A DNA stretch of 64,000 nucleotides from REEB95 sp035934995. GTDB lineage: Bacteria > Pseudomonadota > Alphaproteobacteria > ATCC43930 > CGMCC-115725. Positions 17,710 to 26,744 of this stretch are shown here, piece after piece; the first letter of the stretch is position 1, and the number at the start of each line of letters is the position of its first letter. Where the stretch lies: assembly GCA_035934995.1 (NCBI GenBank), contig DASYXI010000040.1, forward strand, positions 1-64,000. The letters are read 5' to 3'. Under the pieces are notes generated by a model. That model was not told the origin of the DNA. It saw only the letters and a program-made list of their open reading frames with translations, and did no database searches. Position numbers and translations under genes: made by a program.

Positions 17710-19851
17710 ATGGAGCGCTCCTTCAAGCACGAGGTCCAGTCGCTCAAATTGGGTGACGGCGAGATTTTCCGCGGTGAAGGCATTCTCGCCGTCACCAAGG
17801 CCTTGCTGCAATCGGGCGTCAGCTATGTCGGCGGCTATCAGGGCGCGCCGGTGTCGCACTTGCTCGACGTTCTGGTCGACGCGAAGGAGACCATGGACGG
17901 ACTTGGCGTCCATCTCGAGACCTGCGCCAACGAGGCGTCGGCGGCCGCGATGCTCGGCGCCTCGATCAATTATCCGATCCGCGGCGCGGTGACCTGGAAG
18001 TCGATCGTCGGCACCAACGTCGCCGCCGACGCGCTATCGAATTTGTCGTCGCCCGGCGTCAAGGGCGGCGCGCTTGTCATTCTCGGCGAGGATTACGGCG
18101 AAGGCGCTTCGGTGATCCAGGAGCGCTCCTACGCCTATGCGATGAAATGCACCATGCCGTTGCTCGATCCGCGGCCCGATTTGCCGTCGATCGTGCGCGC
18201 GGTCGAGGAAGGCTTCGAGCTGTCCGAGGCGAGCCACGCGCCGGTGATGCTCGAGCTGCGCATCCGCGCCTGTCACGTGACCGGCGAGTTCGCCGCGAAG
18301 GCTAACCGGCCGGGTGCGCATTCGGCGCTCAACAAGTTCAACGCGCCGGCGCCACACGATTACAACCGGCTGTCGCATCCGCCGGTGACCTTCGTGCAGG
18401 AACGCCTCAAGGTCGAAGAGCGCCTGCCGGCGGCGCGCGATTTCATCCGCGCGCACAAGCTCAACGAGATCTTCGCCGGCGATCTGGACGAGATCGGCAT
18501 CATCGTCATGGGCGGGCTTTATAACGTGCTGGTGCGGGCGCTGCTGCGCCTCGGCCTTGCCGACCTGTGGGGCCAATCGCGGATTCCGATCTATTGCCTC
18601 AACGCGGTCTATCCGCTGGTGCCGGAGGAGGTGCGCGCGTTCTGCGCCGGCAAGCGCGCCGTGCTGGTCGTCGAGGAAGGCCATCCCGATTACATCGAGC
18701 AGCAGATCAACGTTATCCTGCGCCGCGCCGACATCAACACGCGCATCGAAGGCAAAGGCACTCTGCCGCCCGCGGGCGAGTACACCGCTGAAATCATGCT
18801 CAAGGGCCTTGCCGCGTTCCTCGCCGCGACGCGACCGGCCGGTGTCGCCGCCGACGCCATCGTCAAGGCGGTCGACGAGCTGATCGGGCGCAAGGACGAA
18901 GCCGCGCGCGACGTCGACCATTTGCCGCCGCGACCGCCGACTTTTTGCACCGGCTGTCCCGAGCGGCCGGTGTTCAGCGCGCTCAAGCTGCTGCAGCGCG
19001 AGGCCGGCCCGACCCATATCAGCACCGACATCGGCTGCCATTCCTTCGCCACCTTCGCGCCGTTCAGCATGGGCAACTCGATCCTCGGCTACGGCATGAG
19101 CCTCGCCGCCGCCGCGGCCGTCGGACCCAATTTGGCCAAACGGCCGATCTCGGTGATGGGCGACGGCGGCTTCTGGCACAACGGCGTCATCACCGGCGTC
19201 GTCTCGAGCCTGTTCAATCAAGGCGATGGCGTGCTGATCGTGATGCAGAACGGCTACGCCTCGGCGACCGGCCAGCAATACCTGCCGTCGAGCGCGGGCG
19301 CCCGGCCGGGCGGCGCCGCCACCATGGATATCGAACGAACGCTGAAGGCGCTCGGCGTGCGCTGGCTCAAGACGGTGCGCAGCTACAGCGTCGCGACGAT
19401 GGCGAAGACGCTGCGCCAGGCGATGACGACAAAAGCCGCAGGACTCAAGGTCATTATCGCCGACGGCGAATGCCAACTCGCGCGTCAGCGGCGCGTCCGG
19501 GCCGATGATGCGGCGCGACTCGCCGCCGGCCGGCGCGTGATCAAGGCGCGCTATGGCGTCGACGATGCGATCTGCACCGGCGATCATTCTTGCATCCGCT
19601 TGTCGGGCTGTCCGTCGCTCACCGTCAAGCCGAGCCCCGATCCGCTGCGCACCGATCCGGTGGCGAGCGTCGTCGATAGCTGCGTCGGCTGCGGCCTGTG
19701 CGGCGAAGTCGCCCACGCCGCCGTGCTGTGCCCGTCCTTCTATCGCGCCGAGATTGTGCGTAATCCGTCGTGGTGGGACCGTACCATCGACCGGATCCGC
19801 CGACGCGTGATCGCGCGCCTCGGCGGTGCGGCGGGGACGGTGTCGGCATGA
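17710..19851 (+). CDS. iorA: Indolepyruvate:ferredoxin oxidoreductase-type alpha subunit
   Basis: This 713-residue subunit carries a pyrimidine-binding domain ('GVSYVGGYQGAPVSHLLDVL', with 'LETCANEASAAAMLGAS'), a thiamine diphosphate site ('SVMGDGGFWHNGV', GDG...N motif) and a C-terminal ferredoxin-like region ('DSCVGCGLCGEVAHAAVLC') for 4Fe-4S centres. The family oxidatively decarboxylates arylpyruvates to aryl-acetyl-CoA with ferredoxin as acceptor. The beta gene follows with a 4-bp overlap. Substrate preference (indole-, phenyl- or other pyruvate) cannot be read here. Confidence 0.85.
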   Translation: MERSFKHEVQSLKLGDGEIFRGEGILAVTKALLQSGVSYVGGYQGAPVSHLLDVLVDAKETMDGLGVHLETCANEASAAAMLGASINYPIRGAVTWKSIVGTNVAADALSNLSSPGVKGGALVILGEDYGEGASVIQERSYAYAMKCTMPLLDPRPDLPSIVRAVEEGFELSEASHAPVMLELRIRACHVTGEFAAKANRPGAHSALNKFNAPAPHDYNRLSHPPVTFVQERLKVEERLPAARDFIRAHKLNEIFAGDLDEIGIIVMGGLYNVLVRALLRLGLADLWGQSRIPIYCLNAVYPLVPEEVRAFCAGKRAVLVVEEGHPDYIEQQINVILRRADINTRIEGKGTLPPAGEYTAEIMLKGLAAFLAATRPAGVAADAIVKAVDELIGRKDEAARDVDHLPPRPPTFCTGCPERPVFSALKLLQREAGPTHISTDIGCHSFATFAPFSMGNSILGYGMSLAAAAAVGPNLAKRPISVMGDGGFWHNGVITGVVSSLFNQGDGVLIVMQNGYASATGQQYLPSSAGARPGGAATMDIERTLKALGVRWLKTVRSYSVATMAKTLRQAMTTKAAGLKVIIADGECQLARQRRVRADDAARLAAGRRVIKARYGVDDAICTGDHSCIRLSGCPSLTVKPSPDPLRTDPVASVVDSCVGCGLCGEVAHAAVLCPSFYRAEIVRNPSWWDRTIDRIRRRVIARLGGAAGTVSA

Positions 19852-21383
19852 CCGCCGAGATTCGTCCGCTCTCGATCTTGATCGCGGCGCTCGGCGGCGA
19901 AGGCGGTGGCGTGCTCAGCCAGTGGATTGTCGCGGCCGCGGCGCGTTGCGGCTTTCCCGCGCAAAGCACCTCGATCCCCGGTGTGGCACAGCGCACCGGC
20001 GCGACCACCTATTATCTCGAGATCATGCCGATCCCGGCGTCGGAACTTGGCGGTCGCCGGCCGGTGATGGCGCTGATGCCCGGCATCGGCGACGTCGATC
20101 TGCTGCTGGCGACCGAGCTGGCCGAGGCGACGCGGCAGATTGCGCTCGGCTTCGTCACGCCCGATCGCACGCATGTCGTCGCGTCGCTGGCGCGCAGCTA
20201 CATCATGCCCGAGAAAATGGCGATGGCGGACGGCCGGCTCGACGATACGCGACTGGCCGAGCTTGTCGCGCGTCACGCCCGTGCCAGTCTGTTCCTCGAT
20301 CTGGAGACGTTGGCGCGCGAATCCGGCGCGATGGTCAACGCCATCATGCTCGGCGCGCTCGCCGGCACCGGCATGCTGACGATTCCGGTCGAGACCTTCG
20401 CGGCGGTCATCGCCGAAGGCGGCCGCGCGGCGGATACCAATTTGCGCGGCTTTCGCGCCGGATTGGCAGCGGCGCAGCGCGGCCAATCCGAGATGCCGCG
20501 GTCGCCGACGAAACGGTGGCGTCTCGGCACGGCCGATCTGGCGATGGTCGAAGCCGAAGCCGCAACTTTGCCCGACTCCCTCCGCCCGCTCGCCATCGAA
20601 GGCGTCCGCCGTCTCGCGCACTATCAAGACGCCGATTACGCGTGGGACTATGTCGAGCGCGTCAAGCGCGCGATCGCAATCGATGCTGCCGCGGACGCAG
20701 GCGGTAAGCTCGCCCAAGCAGCGGCGCGGCATCTGGCGTTGCGGATGTCGTTCGAGGACGTGATCCGCGTCGCGCAGGTCAAATCCGATCCGGCGCGGTT
20801 GGCGCGCATCCGCACCGAGCTGGGCGCCGCGGCCGGCGATCCCGTTCGCGTCGTCGAATATTTCAAGCCCGGCATCGACGAGTTGTGCTCGATCCTGCCG
20901 CCGGCGTTGGCGCGGCGGATCCTGGCGCTCGCCGAGCGGCGCGGCTGGCTTGGCCGCGTCTATTGGGGCATGCACATCAAGACGCACACCGTCGCGGGCT
21001 ATCTGCGCCTCAAGGCGCTGGCCGCGCTGCGGCGCTATCGCCGCAAGACGCACCGCTTCCAGGCCGAGCAGCGCGAGATCGAAACCTGGCTCGCGGCGAT
21101 CGCCGATGCAGCCGCGCTGTCGCCGCCGCTCGCGCTTGAGATCGCCGAATGCGCCAACCTGATCAAGGGCTACGGCGATACCTGGAAGCGCGGCATGGCG
21201 AACTATCGCGCCATCTTCGAGCATGTGGTGCGGCCGGCGCTGGCGCGGCGGCTGCCGGTTGCCATCGCCGCCGATGCGGTGGCGAATGCACGCACCGCGG
21301 CGCTTGCCGATCCGGACGGTGTGCGCTTCAGCGCGACGCTCGCCGATATCGAAAAGCGCACGGTGCTTCAGGCCGCCGAATAA
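19848..21383 (+). CDS. iorB: Indolepyruvate oxidoreductase beta subunit with C-terminal DUF6537-like domain
   Basis: The 511-residue product starts with the gamma-type 2-oxoacid oxidoreductase fold ('ILIAALGGEGGGVLSQWIV', 'STSIPGVAQRTGATTYYLEI'). After about residue 200 comes a long helical extension that simple IorB proteins of about 200 residues lack; I take it for the DUF6537 type on layout and lack of other matches. The ATG at 19848 overlaps the iorA stop, so the subunits are made together. The extension may help assembly or electron transfer; its function is unknown. Confidence 0.8.
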   Translation: MTAEIRPLSILIAALGGEGGGVLSQWIVAAAARCGFPAQSTSIPGVAQRTGATTYYLEIMPIPASELGGRRPVMALMPGIGDVDLLLATELAEATRQIALGFVTPDRTHVVASLARSYIMPEKMAMADGRLDDTRLAELVARHARASLFLDLETLARESGAMVNAIMLGALAGTGMLTIPVETFAAVIAEGGRAADTNLRGFRAGLAAAQRGQSEMPRSPTKRWRLGTADLAMVEAEAATLPDSLRPLAIEGVRRLAHYQDADYAWDYVERVKRAIAIDAAADAGGKLAQAAARHLALRMSFEDVIRVAQVKSDPARLARIRTELGAAAGDPVRVVEYFKPGIDELCSILPPALARRILALAERRGWLGRVYWGMHIKTHTVAGYLRLKALAALRRYRRKTHRFQAEQREIETWLAAIADAAALSPPLALEIAECANLIKGYGDTWKRGMANYRAIFEHVVRPALARRLPVAIAADAVANARTAALADPDGVRFSATLADIEKRTVLQAAE

Positions 21384-21469
21384 GCCGTCGCGCCTTGCCG
21401 CAATTACGCCGTGATTGAGCGCTATCGCATCGTCGTTCGCGCCGCTTCGTGCGCGCAGGGAGGGATTTC

Positions 21470-22114
21470 ATGCGGTTGGCATTCGCGGCACTCGCCGCCG
21501 GCCTGATTCTCGCACCGGCTTTGGCGCACGCCCAGGCGCAGTCGCAGATATCGTGCGCGCAGCTGCCCAAGGCGGCGGAGTTCGTGAACACCAAGCTCCA
21601 ACCCGGACCGAATACCGACGCCGCCAAGCGGCATCTCGAAGCGGCGCAACATGCGACGTCGGACGCGCAATGCGTCGCCGAGCTGCGCAAGGTCGATTAT
21701 TACGCCAAGCGCTCGATGGCGGGCGATAAGCGTGCCGCGGCCAAGGCACAGTCGGTGCCGCCGCCGGCTCAAGGCCAGGCTCAGTCCCAGGCACCGGCCA
21801 AAGGCCAGACGCAATCGCCGATTGCGTGCGCGCAGCTGCCGCAGGCCGCCGACTTCGTGAACACCAAGCTCAAGCCGGGTCCCAATACCGACGCCGCCAA
21901 ACAGCATCTCGCCGCGGCGCAGAACGCGACCTCGGATCAGCAATGCACCGCCGAATTGCGTCAGGTCGATTATTACGCCAAGCGTTCGCTGGCGGCCGAC
22001 CAACATGCCGCGCGGCATGTCAAATGCGGCGACGTGCTGCATCCGACCCGGCCGGGCGGCGTCGACTATCGCGGCCCGCCGGTGCCCGGCTGCCTGCCGG
22101 TCCGCCTCTGGTAG
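21470..22114 (+). CDS. Secreted protein with two copies of a cysteine-containing helical domain
   Basis: I do not recognise a named family. The 214-residue product has a signal peptide ('MRLAFAALAAGLILAPALAH'), then two nearly identical units of about 63 residues. Each begins with CAQLP, contains 'FVNTKL', 'GPNTDAAK' and 'DYYAKRS', and has two Cys that could form one disulfide per unit. A Gln/Pro-rich linker joins the units and a third part with two more Cys closes the protein. The ATG follows a strong AGGGAGGG site. A cytochrome b561-like gene follows 48 bp on, so a periplasmic partnership is possible but unproven. Confidence 0.75.
   Translation: MRLAFAALAAGLILAPALAHAQAQSQISCAQLPKAAEFVNTKLQPGPNTDAAKRHLEAAQHATSDAQCVAELRKVDYYAKRSMAGDKRAAAKAQSVPPPAQGQAQSQAPAKGQTQSPIACAQLPQAADFVNTKLKPGPNTDAAKQHLAAAQNATSDQQCTAELRQVDYYAKRSLAADQHAARHVKCGDVLHPTRPGGVDYRGPPVPGCLPVRLW
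21552..21738 (+). repeat. Intragenic direct repeat, copy 1
   Basis: First copy of a roughly 187-bp direct repeat inside the secreted two-domain gene. It aligns without visible gaps to a second copy 273 bp (91 codons) downstream. Identical runs include the segments coding FVNTKL and NTDAAK. Differences are mostly silent or conservative, which points to an old duplication kept under selection. Confidence 0.8.
21825..22011 (+). repeat. Intragenic direct repeat, copy 2
   Basis: Second copy of the repeat described for the upstream half of the same gene. It keeps both cysteines and the DYYAKRS motif of copy 1. Confidence 0.8.
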
Positions 22115-22162
22115 TCCGCCGTCGCGGCGGGCGCTAAGATCGCCGCGATCAAGGGGGCGGCG

Positions 22163-22813
22163 ATGCGCAAGGTCGTGATTTGGGACGCGCCGACGCGACT
22201 CTTCCATTGGCTCACCGCGATCTTGGTCGCCGCCGCCTACGCGACGTGGCGGTTCGACCGGATGGATTGGCACGTCTGGATCGGCTATGCGCTGCTCGCG
22301 CTGGTCGTCTTCCGGCTACTGTGGGGATTGTTCGGCAGCGAGACCGCCCGCTTCGCGGCATTTCTCGCGTCGCCGCACGCCGCGTTCGCGCATCTCGCAC
22401 GCATCTTTCGCCGCGAACCCGATCGTGAGATCGGCCACAATCCGGCCGGCGGCTGGATGGTGCTGATGCTATTGGCGCTGTTGCTCGGCGAAACCTTGAG
22501 CGGCCTTTATATCAACAACGATGTCGCCGCCGACGGTCCGCTGACCCAAATCGTTCCCGCGCCGATCAGCAACCTAGTCGACGCGCTGCACACTTATTTA
22601 TGGTGGACACTGCTCGCCGCGGTGACGGCGCACGTCCTCGCGGTCGCCCTCTATCGGATGGCCAAAGGCCAGAACCTGGCGCTGCCGATGGTGACGGGCC
22701 GCAAGACGCTGCTGCCGGAGATGCGGGCGCCGGCACTGGCCGGACCGGTCCGCGCACTCCTGGTCTTAGGCGGCAGCGTTCTTGCGGTCACCGTTCTGAT
22801 CAACTTCCTCTAG
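22163..22813 (+). CDS. Cytochrome b561-like di-haem membrane protein
   Basis: A 216-residue integral membrane protein with about four helices. Candidate haem ligands are His in 'LFHWLTAILVA', 'WHVWIGYALLALVVFRLLWG', 'DALHTYLWWTLLAAV' and 'VTAHVLAVALYRMAKG'. This matches the Ni-hydrogenase b-type/cytochrome b561 group that passes electrons between quinone and periplasmic acceptors. The N-terminus 'KVVIWDAPTRLFHW' is the family's standard opening. It lies behind the secreted two-domain gene and converges with the CHRD gene. Confidence 0.88.
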   Translation: MRKVVIWDAPTRLFHWLTAILVAAAYATWRFDRMDWHVWIGYALLALVVFRLLWGLFGSETARFAAFLASPHAAFAHLARIFRREPDREIGHNPAGGWMVLMLLALLLGETLSGLYINNDVAADGPLTQIVPAPISNLVDALHTYLWWTLLAAVTAHVLAVALYRMAKGQNLALPMVTGRKTLLPEMRAPALAGPVRALLVLGGSVLAVTVLINFL

Positions 22814-22820
22814 GCGCGGC

Positions 22821-23279
22821 TCAACTCTTCGGCACGACCACCTGGCCGCAAATCTCGCCGGCCGGATGATCGGTGCTGTGCACGTTGATGTACCAGCTGC
22901 CGGCCTCGAGCTGTTGCGCCTGCTCCGGCGTCAAGGTCGCCTTGCCGGCGATCGGACTCTTCACCGGTTCACCCTTCTTGGTGAGCCAGATTACGACTGG
23001 GCCGCCGCACTTGGCACCGTTCGCGCCGTTGTGGAAATGCGACATCGTCGCCGGACCCGACAGGCCGTTATAATTGATATGCCAGGTCACGACGCGCGTG
23101 CTGGCGTCCCACGTCAGATACGCGGTGCCCGTACCTTTCGTCATGACCGGCGGCGTTTGTTCCGCGCCGGTCAACGGCACCTTGATTTTCGCCGGCGCGG
23201 CGGTCGCCGTTCCCGCCCAGGCGACGCAAGCGAGCGCCGCGAGTGCGAAGACAATCCGCCGAGAAACTACACGCATCAT
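22821..23279 (-). CDS. Secreted CHRD-domain protein
   Basis: This 152-residue protein has a signal peptide ending about 'VAWAGTATAAPA' and then a single CHRD domain: 'VPLTGAEQTPPV', 'GTGTAYLTWDASTRVVTWHI', 'ATMSHFHNGANG' and 'WYINVHSTDHPAGEICGQV'. CHRD domains were first seen in chordin; the bacterial ones are extracytoplasmic and of unknown role. It converges with the cytochrome gene (7-bp gap). A gap of about 200 bp with nothing recognisable separates its start from the end of the protease gene. Confidence 0.88.
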   Translation of the reverse strand: MMRVVSRRIVFALAALACVAWAGTATAAPAKIKVPLTGAEQTPPVMTKGTGTAYLTWDASTRVVTWHINYNGLSGPATMSHFHNGANGAKCGGPVVIWLTKKGEPVKSPIAGKATLTPEQAQQLEAGSWYINVHSTDHPAGEICGQVVVPKS

Positions 23280-23485
23280 GCCACCCCTCCTTCAATTGGT
23301 TGGTATCGCGCGGTGTCGATCCGCGGATCGGCGCAAGTCTATGCGAGCGGCCCGCGGCAACATAGGGCCATCGCCGCGCTTCACGGCAACGTTACGACGT
23401 GGGCGGCGTCGGCCTGAAAAGCCAGGAATTGCAAGGTACTGGACAGCGTGCGCAGCGCGTGGGCCGTCGACTGAAGCAATCGAAA

Positions 23486-24496
23486 CTAGCGCCAGGCTTC
23501 GATCTCAACGCAAACCTGATGTGCGACCTTGCCAAGAACTACAGGCTCAACCGGGGTTCTCTGCCACGGATCACATTCGGAGATTCTTACGTCCGCACGC
23601 TTGCACGCTATTCCGATCGAGTGAGTCCCAGTAGCAAAGTTTACATTTTCCGGTACAGCTTCACCCACAGGCAGCAGCTTACTCCTCACCATCCCAAAGA
23701 GATTTCCGAAGCGGTCAAATATCGGGCCACCGCTGTTTCCTTTCTGAACAGGCGCTGAAATCTGAAAGCCGCTGCGTGTTGGCCCGACCTCCGCGCTTAC
23801 CATACCGCTAGTCATGTTGAGTGAATGCGGGAGTACCGGTCGTAGCGGAAAGCCGAGTACGTAAATGCTTTCTCCCAGTTGAGGTCGCTCCCACAGTCGG
23901 AGTTTTAACTCCACGTCACAACCGATCTCCGCACTAAGAATTGCAATGTCGTCTTGCTCAGAAAAATCAATGATGCGCGCAATGCTCCTCAACAGCCCAC
24001 GAGCGACGGTTACGCCGCGGGCATCTTTGACGACGTGTGCCGCGGTGAGAATGTGAGCGGTATGACCCAACAAAAAACCGGTGCCCGTCTTTGCTATGGT
24101 TGGACCAACGAAGGTATCGCGGTTATCAACGATCTCAGCGGGCTTTGTTTTATCGAGCGAAAGAAGCACAGATGTGTGGTGATGTCCGGTGTGCTGCGGA
24201 AATATATGGCCGTATAGTTCGACCCCATGCCCCCTAATCTCACGCAGCCGATCAAAGTCCACCGGACCGGCAAGCTGCATTTTCGTGACCTTCTCGCGTC
24301 CGACTGCATAGTAATCACCGTCCTGCCCAGTCGGAGGATCGGGAATGACACGAAGTGGCTCATCGAGTAGCAGAACCGGCGTACGCTCCAATTCGTCAAT
24401 TGACGGTGCCTCACCATAATTGGGCCGGCCCAAGTGGAACTCGGTCGTCAGCTTGCCCCGGAAGCTGTAATTCGTGTGATAATGAGCTTCACGCAC
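23486..24496 (-). CDS. DUF4431-like domain + trypsin-like serine protease, lower GC than neighbours
   Basis: The C-terminal half is a trypsin-like peptidase with a full triad: His154 in 'LTAAHVV', Asp183 in 'QDDIAIL' and Ser255 in 'KGNSGGPIF'. The N-terminal part ('FRGKLTTEFHLGRPNYGEAP', then 'PVLLLDEPLRV' and 'GVELYGHIFP') resembles DUF4431, usually found in secreted proteins. No signal peptide is visible, so the protein may have lost it or may act inside the cell. I chose GTG at 24496 behind AGGGA; a TTG at 24514 behind GAGGGCGGA is a rival, and the frame stays open into tRNA-Arg. Two 60-bp lines I counted have 50 and 58 percent GC, clearly below the neighbours, suggesting acquisition. Confidence 0.72.
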   Translation of the reverse strand: MREAHYHTNYSFRGKLTTEFHLGRPNYGEAPSIDELERTPVLLLDEPLRVIPDPPTGQDGDYYAVGREKVTKMQLAGPVDFDRLREIRGHGVELYGHIFPQHTGHHHTSVLLSLDKTKPAEIVDNRDTFVGPTIAKTGTGFLLGHTAHILTAAHVVKDARGVTVARGLLRSIARIIDFSEQDDIAILSAEIGCDVELKLRLWERPQLGESIYVLGFPLRPVLPHSLNMTSGMVSAEVGPTRSGFQISAPVQKGNSGGPIFDRFGNLFGMVRSKLLPVGEAVPENVNFATGTHSIGIACKRADVRISECDPWQRTPVEPVVLGKVAHQVCVEIEAWR

Positions 24497-24558
24497 CGAA
24501 TAATCCCTAGTCAATCCGCCCTCGTTGCGAGGGATTGATCCCGAGAGGCTTGAAAAGC

Positions 24559-24635
<77 letters not shown>

Positions 24636-24734
24636 GTTGGCGGCGACGATAGGACAAGCGGCGATGGGCGACAAGCCGCGTCCGGCGATCGCCGCCTTGC
24701 ATCACGACCGCCGGCTCGCCATCCTGCGCGGCGC

Positions 24735-25280
24735 ATGGCCGAAAGCTGGATCGCCGACGTCCTTCGGTTCTGGTTCGTCGAGTTGCCGCCGTCCGCATGG
24801 TTCAGCGGCGACGCCGGCACCGATGCGCTGGTCCGCACGCGGTTCCTTGCGCTGCACGAAGAATTGCGGCGCGGCTTGCCGCCGGGTGCGCTGATGGCGC
24901 CGGAATCGGCGCTCGCCGCCGTGATCGCGCTCGATCAGTTTCCGCGCAATCTTTATCGCGACCAGCCCGAAGCTTTTGCGGCGGATGGCGCGGCGCTGGC
25001 GGCCGCAAGGCGCGCCGTCGCGCTCGGCTTCGATCGCATGTTCGATCTGACCCGGCGGCACTTCTTCTATCTGCCCTTCATGCATGCCGAAGATCGCGCG
25101 ATGCAGGCGCGTTCGGTCGAATTGTGCGCGACGCTCGCCGATGCCGAGGTGCTCCGCTACGCGCGGTTGCACCGGGAGATCGTCGACCGCTTCGGCCGCT
25201 TTCCTCATCGCAACGCCGTCCTCGGGCGACCGTCGACCCCGGAAGAGGTCGCGTTCCTCAAGGCCGGCCGCGGCTTTTGA
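24735..25280 (+). CDS. DUF924 family protein
   Basis: The 181-residue product matches DUF924 in length and text: 'VLRFWFVELPPSAWF' at the start, 'VIALDQFPRNLYRDQPEAFA' in the middle and 'RHFFYLPFMHAEDRAMQARS', ending 'FPHRNAVLGRPSTPEEVAFL'. The family is all-helical, TPR-like, and of unknown function. The frame is open upstream through the tRNA-Arg region, so the ATG at 24735 is chosen because family similarity begins there. Confidence 0.88.
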   Translation: MAESWIADVLRFWFVELPPSAWFSGDAGTDALVRTRFLALHEELRRGLPPGALMAPESALAAVIALDQFPRNLYRDQPEAFAADGAALAAARRAVALGFDRMFDLTRRHFFYLPFMHAEDRAMQARSVELCATLADAEVLRYARLHREIVDRFGRFPHRNAVLGRPSTPEEVAFLKAGRGF

Positions 25281-25391
25281 CGTCGCCTTGGGCGGCGGCC
25301 CACGACGCCGCTCCGGGGCGCCGTTGTCGCCGCCGCGCTTTCGCGCGATGATCGCGCAACGGGCCGCCAGCGCCCGCCCAGGGGAGGACAC

Positions 25392-26582
25392 ATGCGCAAT
25401 CTGAAATTCGCGGTTGCCGCGTTCGCGGCATTCGTGCTTGCCGCCGGCGCGCCGGCGCACGCCGACGATGTCGTCAAGGTCGGCGTCATCCTGCATTACA
25501 CCGGTCCGTTCGCACGGCTCGGCGATACCATGCAAAAAGCGATCGACCTTTACATGAAGCAGCACGGCAACGCGGTCGGCGGCACCAAGATCGAACTCGT
25601 CAAGCGCGACGCGGCGGGCAGCGTCGATACCTCGAAGCGCATGGCGCAAGAGCTGCTGACGCGCGATCACGTTCAATTCCTCGCCGGCTTCATCCTGACG
25701 CCGGAGGCTTTGGCTGCCGCGCCCGACGTGACGCAAGCCAAAGTGCCGATGGTGATCATGAACGCGGCGACCGCGGTGATCACGGCCAAGTCGCCGTACA
25801 TCACGCGCACGTCGCTGACGTTGCCGCAGACCACCGAGATCTTCGGCAAATGGGCGGCGACCAAAGGCGGCATGAAGCGCGTCTATAGCGCCGTGTCGGA
25901 TTACGCGCCGGGTCTCGACGCCGAAGCCGCGTTCAAGCGCGCCTTCACCGCCAACGGCGGCACCATCGTCGACAGCGTTCGCTTTCCGCTGATGAATCCG
26001 GATTTCGCGCCGTTCCTGCAACGCGTTCTCGACAAGAAGCCGCAGGGCCTCTACGCGTTCATTCCCGGCGGCACCCAGCCGGTGACCTTCGTCAAGACGT
26101 TCCACGATCTCGGTCTCGACAAGGCCAAGATTCGGCTGTTGCCGAGCGCCGAAGTCGGCGACGAGAACGATCTTCAGAACCTGCCGGATTTCGCCGTCGG
26201 CATCACGATCTCGACCAACTACACGGCGGCGCGCAAGTCGAAGGCCAACGAAGAATTCATCGCCGCTTGGCAGAAGGCTTATGGCGCCGGCAAGGAGCCC
26301 GACCTCTTCGCGGTCGGCGCCTATGACGGCATGGCGCTGATCTATCACGTCGTCGAAAAGCTCCACGGCAAGATCGACGGCGACCAGGCCATGGCGGCGA
26401 TCAAGGGCTGGAAATACGAAAGCCCGCGCGGGCCGATCATGATCGATCCGGCGACGCGCGACATCGTCCAAAACGTCTATATCTGCCGCGTCGAGAAGGT
26501 GAACGGCCACCTCGCCAACGTGCCGATCGAGACCTATCCGATGGTCAAGGATCCCTGGAAGATCGAGAACCATATGGAATAG
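25392..26582 (+). CDS. Branched-chain-amino-acid-type ABC transporter substrate-binding protein
   Basis: This 396-residue periplasmic protein has a signal peptide ('MRNLKFAVAAFAAFVLAAGA', cleaved near AHA-DD) and the two-lobed LivK-like fold: 'VKVGVILHYTGPFARLGDTM', 'VKRDAAGSVDTSKRMAQEL' and 'FLAGFILTPEALA'. A strong AGGGGAGGA site precedes the ATG. No permease or ATPase of the Liv type is beside it, so it works with a transporter encoded elsewhere. Ligands of this group range from amino acids to aromatic acids and urea. A clear terminator follows. Confidence 0.9.
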   Translation: MRNLKFAVAAFAAFVLAAGAPAHADDVVKVGVILHYTGPFARLGDTMQKAIDLYMKQHGNAVGGTKIELVKRDAAGSVDTSKRMAQELLTRDHVQFLAGFILTPEALAAAPDVTQAKVPMVIMNAATAVITAKSPYITRTSLTLPQTTEIFGKWAATKGGMKRVYSAVSDYAPGLDAEAAFKRAFTANGGTIVDSVRFPLMNPDFAPFLQRVLDKKPQGLYAFIPGGTQPVTFVKTFHDLGLDKAKIRLLPSAEVGDENDLQNLPDFAVGITISTNYTAARKSKANEEFIAAWQKAYGAGKEPDLFAVGAYDGMALIYHVVEKLHGKIDGDQAMAAIKGWKYESPRGPIMIDPATRDIVQNVYICRVEKVNGHLANVPIETYPMVKDPWKIENHME

Positions 26583-26608
26583 CCGGCTTTTTCGGGCCGC
26601 GCGTTCAC

Positions 26609-26642
26609 GGCAGCCGCCCCGTCGGGCGGCTGCCGCCGTTTT
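26609..26642 (+). terminator. Rho-independent terminator after the substrate-binding protein gene
   Basis: A perfect 11-bp GC-rich stem (GGCAGCCGCCC with GGGCGGCTGCC) encloses the loop CGTC and is followed by GCCGTTTT. It lies 27 bp after the stop of the solute-binding gene and before the next gene on the same strand. Confidence 0.75.
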
Positions 26643-26744
26643 GGCGTCTCGCCGCCACGTCACCGCCATAGTTCTTCCGTTGTCGATGATGGGCACGGCA
26701 TGGGATACCGGAGCCTAAGACCTAAAGGGGAAGACGAGGACGCC

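Noticed and set aside
18034..19716. A 560-codon open frame opposite iorA
   Set aside because: No fold and strongly biased composition; iorA carries its expected thiamine and ferredoxin motifs on the plus strand.
23280..23480. A second attachment copy of the tRNA-Arg 3' end at the far side of the low-GC protease gene
   Set aside because: I searched this gap by eye and found no convincing copy of the T-arm/CCA end.
24702..26696. A 664-codon open frame on the minus strand opposite DUF924 and the substrate-binding protein
   Set aside because: Both opposite proteins are clear family members with ribosome sites; the antisense product is low-complexity His/Arg/Asp-rich.
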